Below are positions 1 through 5,746 of a stretch of DNA of 7,052 nucleotides, piece after piece. A program made the translations under genes and the position numbers. This stretch comes from an uncultured Lachnospiraceae bacterium (GTDB lineage: Bacteria; Bacillota; Clostridia; Lachnospirales; Lachnospiraceae). Position 1 is the stretch's first letter, and each line of letters begins with the position of its first letter. The notes under the pieces were generated by a model. The model was not told the origin of the DNA. It saw only the letters and a program-made list of their open reading frames with translations, and made no database searches. The stretch spans positions 1-7,052 of the forward strand of contig CAMOVS010000060.1 of NCBI GenBank assembly GCA_946627575.1. The letters run 5' to 3'.

Positions 1-1
1 G

Positions 2-1075
2 AAGGTGCTGGACGATTCCATCGGCAAGCTGGAATGGATCGACCTGGGTGTGCCTAACCGCCACCATGAAGACATCACTCCCTTAAGCGGAACCATCGAT
101 CATATCGAAGATAATGGAAATAAACTGGCCATCTATCTGGACCGGTCCTACGGGGAGGGGGAGACGGTAAGTCTGGATTTCTCCATGACCCAGGATCATA
201 TGTACCAGATCGACAAATGGACGGAGGGGGAGACGGTATATACCTTTACCCCGGCCTGGTTTGACACGATGGAGGTCAGGCAGCTGACCATCCGCTGGAA
301 TGAAGACCAGGCCCAGAGCTGGCAGCCGGACTGCCAGCAGGAAGGGGGCTACCTGGTCTTCCAGACCTCTCTGGCTGAGGGAGACAAGTTCACCATGTCC
401 GTCACTTATCTTAATGATAGCTTCGGATTCATCAGCAGCCGCCAGCAGGGAGAAGGAGATGATGGAAGCCGAAGCTATGATTCGGACGAAGACGAGGACC
501 TGGGTCTATTTGGTACAATAGGAGTTCTTGTCGGCGGGATTGTCTCTCTTCTTATCATGATTTCGCCCTTTATCTTTATATACAAATTCTCGCGGTGGAT
601 TATGGAAGGCATAGGATTCGGGTCAAAGCCGGAGACCAAAAAGAAGATCACCCGGACCAAGATTGAATATTTTGAGAATTGCCCAAGCTGCGGTGCCGCC
701 CGGGAGGAAGGCAAGGACAGCTGCCAGTACTGCGGACGAAGTATGATCAAGAGTGAGGTGGTTCTTAAAGAAGAAGAGATAAAAGATCCTGATAAGTACA
801 ACAAAAAGGGCACCTACCGCTATGGGGATTCTGGTCATACCTATATCCGTGTCAATGTAGTTAACATACCGGTCAGCAGGTCAAGGTCATCCTGGTCTTC
901 TCGGTCAGGCGGATCATCCGGCAGGTCTTCACATCATTCCTCCTGCGCCTGTGCCTGTGCTTCCTCCTGTGCCTGTGCCTGCGCCTGTGCCTCCTCCGGA
1001 AGGGCAGGATGTTCTGTCAAAGATTTTTATAAAGAAGATATCCATAAGAAAAGGGTTCGCGTGGAAAGCAGATGA
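2..1075 (+). CDS. Membrane protein with zinc ribbon and Cys-Ala repeat tail (5'-partial)
   Basis: The frame is open to the left edge, so the true start and any signal peptide lie outside; the GTG at 5 is not a convincing start. Residue numbers count that GTG as 1. Residues 1-140 are beta-strand-like and rich in aromatic and acidic residues, probably an extracytoplasmic domain resembling the N-terminal part of DUF2207-type proteins. An acidic linker (about 150-166) precedes one membrane segment (about 168-193). A basic stretch follows, then a zinc ribbon with C226-x2-C229 and C240-x2-C243. Next come a Ser/Arg/Gly-rich region (291-313) and alternating Cys-Ala runs, three Cys at 314-318 and four at 322-328. 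The end is GRAGCS (332-337) plus a charged tail. By the positive-inside rule the ribbon and tail should be cytoplasmic. The function is unknown. The architecture is seen directly; the family link is tentative. Confidence 0.85.
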   Translation, partial: KVLDDSIGKLEWIDLGVPNRHHEDITPLSGTIDHIEDNGNKLAIYLDRSYGEGETVSLDFSMTQDHMYQIDKWTEGETVYTFTPAWFDTMEVRQLTIRWNEDQAQSWQPDCQQEGGYLVFQTSLAEGDKFTMSVTYLNDSFGFISSRQQGEGDDGSRSYDSDEDEDLGLFGTIGVLVGGIVSLLIMISPFIFIYKFSRWIMEGIGFGSKPETKKKITRTKIEYFENCPSCGAAREEGKDSCQYCGRSMIKSEVVLKEEEIKDPDKYNKKGTYRYGDSGHTYIRVNVVNIPVSRSRSSWSSRSGGSSGRSSHHSSCACACASSCACACACASSGRAGCSVKDFYKEDIHKKRVRVESR

Positions 1076-1132
1076 CAGGTTGGGAACCGTTCCTGATAGC
1101 TGAGTTTGTTTCTTGTAGATAGTATTTTTTAT

Positions 1133-1161
1133 TTGATACATAGTTCATAATAATGTATACT
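1133..1161 (+). promoter_or_regulatory. Sigma-A-type promoter for the Ig-like surface protein gene
   Basis: A -35 box TTGATA (1133-1138) and a -10 box TATACT (1156-1161) are separated by exactly 17 bases. Each matches the consensus at five of six positions. The predicted start near 1168 gives a leader of about 115 nucleotides before the ATG at 1283, which is long enough to hold the RNA structure described at 1179-1230. Confidence 0.55.
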
Positions 1162-1178
1162 TTTATTACAGGGAAGCC

Positions 1179-1230
1179 GTGTCGTTTTCGGCAGGCTGAT
1201 CCTGAAAAGACACCATGAAATCAGACTGAT
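1179..1230 (+). promoter_or_regulatory. Structured 5' leader, possible pseudoknot
   Basis: Inside the predicted leader, 1179-1189 (GTGTC-g-TTTTC) pairs with 1204-1213 (GAAAAGACAC). This makes ten pairs with one bulged G, capped by AGG/CCT (1193-1195 with 1201-1203). The five-base loop CTGAT (1196-1200) is complementary to ATCAG at 1220-1224, so an H-type pseudoknot could form. A second CTGAT at 1226-1230 could compete for the same partner. No U-run follows, so this is not an intrinsic terminator. It does not match the riboswitch consensus sequences I checked by memory, including c-di-GMP-I. The pairing is seen in sequence; a regulatory role is inference. Confidence 0.35.
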
Positions 1231-1282
1231 ACGTAAACTGGAACAAAGCGGCAAGCTTCGCTGAAAAAGGGAGGGATGTTAA

Positions 1283-2134
1283 ATGAACAAAAAAGGGAGA
1301 ATCTGTTTATTTACTTTGACATTTCTTATGACAGCAGTTTTGGTTATGTTGTTTGCGGGGAAATCTGCCGAAGCCAAAGCCATTAAACTGAACAAAAAGA
1401 CAGTGTATCTGGCTCCGAAGATGACGGTTAAGCTTAAGGTGAAGGGGACGAAGAAGAAGGTCACCTGGAAGAGTTCTAATAAGAAGGTGGCGACCGTCAG
1501 CAAGAAGGGCAAGGTTAAGGCGAAAAAGACCGGCAAGGTTACCATTACTGCCAAAGTGAAGGGCAAAAAACTGAAATGGAAGATCATCGTGGAAAAGAAG
1601 TCCGCCCACACTGCAAGAAAGCTCCGGGACTATGTAGTTAAGCATGGAACGAAGTATAAGGACGGAGACGGAAAAACTTATTATGCCATTGAAAGAGTAG
1701 AGTCTGACGATGAGAGCACAGAGTACAAGGCCAGGATTGAGGCTTACAAGGACAGAACCGCAATGAGCTTTTTCTATACGATTAATCCTGACACGACGGC
1801 CGGATCGTCTTATTCTTATGGTATAAACATTGATCTGGTGAAGAAGAAGTCCGGTCGATATGACCTGTCTTCAAGGAGTGGATCCGATGACAGTGGGTAT
1901 TACACCTGGGGCAAGATCAGCACGGCCTTTGATGGTAAGGGAGCGGGTGTGACAGTCTCCGCTTACTACGATGTTGACTCCGAAGGCGGAGAGACGAAGG
2001 TTTCCAATCCCGGATCCAAAGCGGTCGGCATCGGAAAGGACTATGCCAAGGCCTTTACTGCCCTTGACAAGCTTATGAAGGCAAAGAAGATCGGCGTTAC
2101 CATGAAGTCCATCGGATTTAGCAAGTGGAAATAA
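1283..2134 (+). CDS. Secreted protein with lysine-rich Ig-like (Big_2) domain
   Basis: The ATG follows AGGGAGGG (1268-1275) at a good distance. The 283-residue product begins with a signal peptide: basic residues at 3-6, a hydrophobic core at about 8-25, and a likely cleavage after the AEA at 29-31. Residues 33-104 have the group-2 bacterial Ig-like pattern, with the TWKSSNKKVATVSKKGKV core (61-78) and a following TGKVTITA strand. This fold is common in surface adhesins and wall-associated proteins of Firmicutes. The mature N-terminal 75 residues hold about 29 lysines and a single acidic residue, so the domain is strongly basic. Residues 107-283 have balanced charge, are rich in Tyr, Ser and Gly, and match nothing I recognise. 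No LPXTG or cell-wall repeat is seen, so retention might rely on charge. It appears to be a single-gene unit with its own promoter. Confidence 0.85.
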   Translation: MNKKGRICLFTLTFLMTAVLVMLFAGKSAEAKAIKLNKKTVYLAPKMTVKLKVKGTKKKVTWKSSNKKVATVSKKGKVKAKKTGKVTITAKVKGKKLKWKIIVEKKSAHTARKLRDYVVKHGTKYKDGDGKTYYAIERVESDDESTEYKARIEAYKDRTAMSFFYTINPDTTAGSSYSYGINIDLVKKKSGRYDLSSRSGSDDSGYYTWGKISTAFDGKGAGVTVSAYYDVDSEGGETKVSNPGSKAVGIGKDYAKAFTALDKLMKAKKIGVTMKSIGFSKWK

Positions 2135-2201
2135 ATATATATGACATGTCCACAGTCGGGTTAAGATAGGCTGTGAATAATAGTAGCGTGACTATAAAAT
2201 C

Positions 2202-2266
2202 GGGGGCTGTCGCAGTAACGTTTATCATTCATCACAGAATGAACGATCGTAACTGCGCCAGCCCCC
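2202..2266. terminator. Long imperfect hairpin, likely bidirectional terminator
   Basis: Arms 2202-2220 and 2248-2266 pair over 19 positions with two mismatches, and the inner TTCAT/ATGAA bases can extend the stem. It lies between convergent genes, 67 bases past the stop of the Ig-like protein gene and 31 bases from the degV stop. The + strand continues with only TTT. The - strand continues with a GATTTTAT stretch, which would serve degV better. The length and quality of the arms exceed a typical terminator, and the GGGGGCTGTCGCAG end resembles terminal inverted repeats of some insertion sequences, so a tiny MITE-like origin is an alternative. Confidence 0.6.
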
Positions 2267-2297
2267 TTTGTCAGACTAAATTGAGAACTTTCACTGA

Positions 2298-3149
2298 TTA
2301 TCCTTCATGGATAAAGAGGACTCCCAGAGTGCCGGGACCGCAGTGGCTGGATATGACGCCTCCTGCCCTGGTTTCCAGGATCTCCTGAAAGTGATCCAGG
2401 GAGGAGAGGTAGTCCCGCACTTTTCGGATTGTTTCCTGCCTGCAGCCGGAGTGGGTGATGAAAACCCGGTCTTTCTTTCCCTGCATTAGATCCCCTTCCA
2501 GATCTCTTACATATCTAACTATAACCTTATCAAGACTGCCCCTGTACTTTTTGCCTACCTTCATGGAGCCGCCTTCTACTATAATCTCGGGATGGATCTT
2601 GAGGGCGGATCCGGCCAGGGCGGCTACGGCACTGCAGCGGCCGCCTCTTCTCAGATAAGTCATGGTATCCACCACAAAGCTGGACCGGACCTGGGGAATC
2701 ATCTCCCGGATCCTGACAGCAATTTCATCAGCACTGTAATGGTCACGGGCCATAAGAGCTGCTTCTATAACAAGGAGACCGATGCCTGTAGACAGGTTGC
2801 GGGAATCGATGATTCTAACCCGGTCTTCCATACCCAATTCGGCAGCGGCCATCTGCATTACATTGCAGGAACTTGACATGGACCCCGAGATGGAAAAACA
2901 GACCAGGTCATGTTCTTGTTTCAGGAGAGGTTCCATGATTCCTATAACCCTGTCAAGTGAAGGGGCGGAGGTTCTGGGTGTCTTCTGGTGTGCATCGGAC
3001 CATTCATAGATCTTATCCGGAGTAATATTGATTCCATCTTCGTATTCCTCCTCATCCAGGACAATATGGAGGGGAATGATGGTTATATTATAGTCACGGA
3101 TCAGGTCGGGCGATAGATCACAGGTGCTGTCTGATAGTATTTTAACCAT
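2298..3149 (-). CDS. DegV family fatty-acid-binding protein
   Basis: The 283-residue length is normal for the family. DegV proteins bind a fatty acid in a cleft; in Firmicutes the related FakB proteins present fatty acids to the FakA kinase for acyl-phosphate formation and membrane lipid synthesis. Family signatures are visible in order: the N-terminal SDSTCDL (6-12), TSAPS (60-64), SISGSMSSSCN (86-96), IDSRNLSTGIG (114-124), the TMTYLRRGGR segment (162-171) and HCGPGTLGVLF (269-279). The start is an ATG preceded on its strand by GGAAAGGA (3156-3163). No fakA-like gene is in the window, so the partner would be elsewhere. The gene stands alone on its strand, convergent with the surface protein gene and divergent from the operon. 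The precise ligand cannot be told from sequence. Confidence 0.95.
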   Translation of the reverse strand: MVKILSDSTCDLSPDLIRDYNITIIPLHIVLDEEEYEDGINITPDKIYEWSDAHQKTPRTSAPSLDRVIGIMEPLLKQEHDLVCFSISGSMSSSCNVMQMAAAELGMEDRVRIIDSRNLSTGIGLLVIEAALMARDHYSADEIAVRIREMIPQVRSSFVVDTMTYLRRGGRCSAVAALAGSALKIHPEIIVEGGSMKVGKKYRGSLDKVIVRYVRDLEGDLMQGKKDRVFITHSGCRQETIRKVRDYLSSLDHFQEILETRAGGVISSHCGPGTLGVLFIHEG

Positions 3150-3224
3150 AGTGTTTCCTTTCCTGATATTTTCCTGAATTCTTTAGTAGGATAAATAATA
3201 ATTATGCAGATGCCATCATATCGA

Positions 3225-3239
3225 AAATAATGATTATCA
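3225..3239 (-). promoter_or_regulatory. Fur/PerR-like 7-1-7 palindrome
   Basis: The minus strand reads TGATAATCATTATTT, which agrees with the Gram-positive Fur-type 7-1-7 consensus TGATAATNATTATCA at 12 of 14 fixed positions and with the PerR consensus at 11. It overlaps the predicted degV transcription start, a typical repressor position. AT-rich background raises the chance of accidental matches. Confidence 0.35.
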
Positions 3240-3244
3240 CATTT

Positions 3245-3273
3245 AATATATCATAAAATGACTGTTTTGTCTT
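3245..3273 (-). promoter_or_regulatory. Candidate degV promoter
   Basis: Read on the minus strand, AAGACA (3268-3273) and TATATT (3245-3250) are separated by 17 bases and match consensus at four and five of six positions. The predicted start is near 3238, leaving a leader of about 90 bases. The region is AT-rich, so other -10-like hexamers exist and the choice is uncertain. Confidence 0.3.
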
Positions 3274-3338
3274 TGTTATATGCTCTAACCATCACAGGCA
3301 GACCTTGTCCGCTTCAATACGGATTGCTGTGCGGATGA

Positions 3339-3358
3339 CAAAATGGACGCAAAATGGA
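3339..3358 (+). repeat. Direct repeat of CAAAATGGA, 11-base period
   Basis: CAAAATGGA occurs at 3339-3347 and again at 3350-3358, about one helical turn apart. The copies end 17 bases upstream of the operon -35 box, where an activator would bind. GGATTGC also repeats at 3321-3327 and 3356-3362. Only the repetition is certain; the regulatory role is inference. Confidence 0.35.
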
Positions 3359-3375
3359 TTGCCCTAAACTATATA

Positions 3376-3405
3376 TTTACAAGGAGAATTTCATAATGAT
3401 ATAAT
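3376..3405 (+). promoter_or_regulatory. Sigma-A-type promoter for the reductase-symporter-lipoprotein operon
   Basis: A -35 box TTTACA (3376-3381, five of six) and a perfect -10 box TATAAT (3400-3405) are separated by 18 bases. The predicted start near 3412 leaves about 93 bases before the first gene. This is the best promoter in the window. Confidence 0.6.
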
Positions 3406-3432
3406 TATTACATAGGATTCTAAAATTTTATT

Positions 3433-3460
3433 ATTCCTGCTTTTTTAGAGGCGCGGGAAT
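3433..3460 (+). other. Hairpin in operon leader
   Basis: ATTCCTGC (3433-3440) can pair with GCGGGAAT (3453-3460), eight pairs including one G-U, across a 12-base loop. It lies between the predicted transcription start and the first start codon. No U-run follows it, so it is not a standard attenuator; it could affect mRNA stability or be chance. Confidence 0.25.
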
Positions 3461-3504
3461 TGTGATCATGCAGTTACTAGTAGAATGAATAGGGGGAATG
3501 CTTG

Positions 3505-4374
3505 ATGAGACGTGAATGCTTATGGATAACCGGATGTGAGGGAAGACTGGGGTCTGAACTTATGCGGCTGTTTAAGAAAAAGTATAATTATAAACTGGTG
3601 ACTACCGACCGGGACGTGGATATTACCAACCTGCAGGAGGTTAACCGGGCTGCTGATATCTATGAAGTGGATATTGTCATTAATTGTGCCAGTATCTCAG
3701 ATAGAGAATACTGCGAGAAGAACCGGATTGAAGCCTACAGGGTTAATGCCCTGGGCGCCCGCAATCTGGCTATTGCCAGCCGAAGAAAGAATGCGACGAT
3801 CATCCATATGTCAAGTGATGATGTTTTCAGCGGGATCCACAAGAGGTCCAAGAACGAGTTTGATCTTCCTACGCCTGATACAGTATACGGTCAGACTAAA
3901 TACGCCGGGGAGATCTTTGTCAAGGAGATGAACCCCAAGCACCTGATTATAAGAAGTTCATGGGTTTACGGCAGCAGGAAGGCACTTTTACCGGAGTACC
4001 AGGACTTCTATCAGAAAGTCCTGGAATATGGAAAGAACGGCCAGTCCTTTGAGTGCCCGATCGATGTGATCAGCACACCTACCAGCACCGTCGAGATTGC
4101 CCGTTTTATCCGGGATGTTCTGAAAGCTGATGAGTACGGACTTTTCCATGTTTCCTGCGAGGGGGCCTGCACCAAACGGGAATATGCACGTAAGATTCTT
4201 GAACTCAATGGTTACGATCCTGATCTTTGCAAGGCTTCTTTTGAGAAGGAAGGCGGTGCAGTAACTTCTACCCTGCTGGAAAATCTGATGCTGAAGATGA
4301 CCGGGATCTGCGAGATGCCTGATTGGCAGGATGCCATGAAGGAATACGTCGAGAGAGAGAAAGGTGGGAAATAA
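3505..4374 (+). CDS. RmlD-like NAD(P)-dependent sugar-nucleotide reductase
   Basis: The 289-residue product belongs to the extended short-chain dehydrogenase/RmlD superfamily, whose best-known members reduce dTDP-4-dehydrorhamnose to dTDP-rhamnose in the cytoplasm. It starts with a Rossmann nucleotide-binding loop TGCEGRLG (9-16), followed by the acidic DVDIT segment, INCASISD (59-66), MSSDDVFSG (102-110) and the catalytic YGQTK (Y128, K132). The ATG at 3505 sits eight bases after AGGGGG (3491-3496); a TTG at 3502 is in frame but closer than ideal. No other dTDP-rhamnose genes (rmlA, rmlB, rmlC) are nearby, and the next genes are amino-acid uptake components, so rhamnose synthesis is not supported by context. 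The fold is secure; the substrate is unknown. The stop is followed directly by the symporter ATG. Confidence 0.85.
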   Translation: MRRECLWITGCEGRLGSELMRLFKKKYNYKLVTTDRDVDITNLQEVNRAADIYEVDIVINCASISDREYCEKNRIEAYRVNALGARNLAIASRRKNATIIHMSSDDVFSGIHKRSKNEFDLPTPDTVYGQTKYAGEIFVKEMNPKHLIIRSSWVYGSRKALLPEYQDFYQKVLEYGKNGQSFECPIDVISTPTSTVEIARFIRDVLKADEYGLFHVSCEGACTKREYARKILELNGYDPDLCKASFEKEGGAVTSTLLENLMLKMTGICEMPDWQDAMKEYVEREKGGK

Positions 4375-5679
4375 ATGGCAGAACAAGTTGCTGAGAATAA
4401 GAAAAAATTCAGCCTGACGACAAGAATCTTTATAGGTTTGATTGCCGGATTGATTGTCGGAGTTATTTTCAACCTGGCTATTCCACATGGGTTTATCAGG
4501 GATACTGTCTTTGTAGACGGAATCTTTTACGTTCTGGGCAACGGTTTTATCCGCTGCATGAAGATGCTTGTCGTTCCACTGGTTTTTTGTTCCCTTGTCT
4601 GCGGCGCAGCTGCCATCGGGGATACCAAGTCTTTGGGTAAGGTAGGCGGAAGGACCATCATTTTCTATCTCTTTACCACAGCTTTTGCCGTAACGGTAGC
4701 TATTACGGTAGCCACATTTATCAGGCCCGGCGTGGGACTGGATATGTCTTCCATAGAGAAGAGTGAGGTAGCAGTGGCAGAGAGTACCAGCATGGCAGAT
4801 ACCATATTAAATATTATTCCGGAGAATCCCATAGGATCATTGGCTAACGGTACTATGCTTCAGATTATCCTCTTTGCCCTTTTGGTAGGTGTTCTGCTGG
4901 CGAAGATGGGCGAGCAGGCTAACCTGATTTATAATCTCTTCAATCAGACCAATGACCTGATGATGGAGATGACGACCATGATCATGCATCTTGCTCCTTT
5001 TGGCGTATTCTGCATGATCGCCAGGACATTTTCTAACCTGGGCTTCAACGCTATGCTGCCCCTGCTCAAATACATGGTAGGAGTTGTGACCGGTCTGGGC
5101 ATCCAGTGTTTTGTCGTCTACATGCTTCTTTTCTTTATATTTACAAGGCTGAACCCGCTTAAGTTCCTGAAGAAGTTTTTCCCGGTTATGGCTTTTGCTT
5201 TTTCTACCTCTACATCCAATGCCACCATTCCTTTGAATATTGATACTTTGGACGAGAAGGTAGGTGTGTCCAGGAAGATCGCTTCCTTCACTATCCCTCT
5301 GGGAGCAACCATCAACATGGACGGAACTTCCATTATGCAGGGTGTTGCCGTAGTTTTCGCTGCCCAGGCTTATGGAATGACTCTGGGTATTAAAGGATAT
5401 CTCACTGTTATTGCGACAGCTACTCTGGCTTCCATCGGTACTGCAGGTATTCCTTCAGTTGGTCTTGTTACTTTGTCCATGGTATTCGATTCTGTAGGCA
5501 TCCCCGTGGAGGCCATCGCCCTGATCATGGGTATTGACCGTATCCTTGACATGCTCCGTACGGCAGTCAATATCACCGGAGACGCAGTCTGTACTTCCAT
5601 CGTAGCCTTCCAGAATAAGGAGCTTGATGTGGACGTATTCAATGATATGAATGCAGGGATGGACATGGATGAGGCGTGA
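4375..5679 (+). CDS. Sodium/proton-coupled glutamate-aspartate type symporter (DAACS family)
   Basis: A 434-residue integral membrane protein of the dicarboxylate/amino-acid:cation symporter family, which imports its substrate with sodium or protons. Hydrophobic segments run from residue 17 onward. Hairpin 1 carries the Ser/Thr-rich motif FSTSTSNATIPLN (276-288). NMDGT (314-318) supplies cation ligands, and hairpin 2 contains GTAGIPSVG (355-363). The last helix reads DRILDMLRTAVNITGD (388-403). D392, R395, T396, N399 and D403 match in spacing the substrate-binding positions D394, R397, T398, N401 and D405 of the archaeal aspartate transporter GltPh. The arginine favours an acidic amino acid over neutral substrates. 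The ATG abuts the preceding TAA, and its ribosome binding site AGGTGG (4362-4367) lies inside the previous gene, implying translational coupling. The family is secure; the exact substrate is inferred. Confidence 0.95.
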   Translation: MAEQVAENKKKFSLTTRIFIGLIAGLIVGVIFNLAIPHGFIRDTVFVDGIFYVLGNGFIRCMKMLVVPLVFCSLVCGAAAIGDTKSLGKVGGRTIIFYLFTTAFAVTVAITVATFIRPGVGLDMSSIEKSEVAVAESTSMADTILNIIPENPIGSLANGTMLQIILFALLVGVLLAKMGEQANLIYNLFNQTNDLMMEMTTMIMHLAPFGVFCMIARTFSNLGFNAMLPLLKYMVGVVTGLGIQCFVVYMLLFFIFTRLNPLKFLKKFFPVMAFAFSTSTSNATIPLNIDTLDEKVGVSRKIASFTIPLGATINMDGTSIMQGVAVVFAAQAYGMTLGIKGYLTVIATATLASIGTAGIPSVGLVTLSMVFDSVGIPVEAIALIMGIDRILDMLRTAVNITGDAVCTSIVAFQNKELDVDVFNDMNAGMDMDEA

Positions 5680-5687
5680 TGCTCAGG

Positions 5688-5705
5688 AAGAGGATGACCC
5701 CTCTT
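5688..5705 (+). other. Small intergenic hairpin between symporter and lipoprotein
   Basis: AAGAGG (5688-5693) pairs perfectly with CCTCTT (5700-5705) around a six-base loop, starting nine bases after the symporter stop. No U-run follows, so it is unlikely to terminate transcription. It might mark an mRNA processing or stability point that sets the transporter-to-lipoprotein ratio. Confidence 0.25.
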
Positions 5706-5746
5706 ATAGGGAGAGGGAGAACGAATTCAACTCAGGAGGTGATCCT

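Noticed and set aside
1076..1110. Terminator after the membrane protein gene
   Set aside because: GGAA-CCG-TTCC and CAGG/CCTG pairings are short and compete with each other, and the following T-rich bases are interrupted and distant.
1171..1282. c-di-GMP-I (GEMM) riboswitch, considered because such leaders often precede surface adhesins
   Set aside because: The conserved GGCAAAC and GACGCAAAGCC segments are absent.
1279..1645. Two long minus-strand open frames opposite the Ig-like protein gene
   Set aside because: They mirror the lysine-rich AAG/AAA codons as Leu/Phe-rich antisense translation and lack a ribosome binding site; the plus-strand gene has a signal peptide and a strong site.
3381..3404. 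Leader peptide ATG-ATA-TAA behind an AAGGAG
   Set aside because: It overlaps the promoter itself and so would lie upstream of the predicted transcript start.
3988..4488. 166-codon minus-strand open frame across the reductase-symporter junction
   Set aside because: It crosses two well-supported genes, has no recognisable domain and no ribosome binding site.
5651..5746. Earlier ATG at 5651 as start of the binding lipoprotein
   Set aside because: It lies inside the symporter gene without a ribosome binding site and would put about 32 extra polar residues before the lipoprotein signal; AGGAGG at 5734 points to TTG 5747 or ATG 5753.
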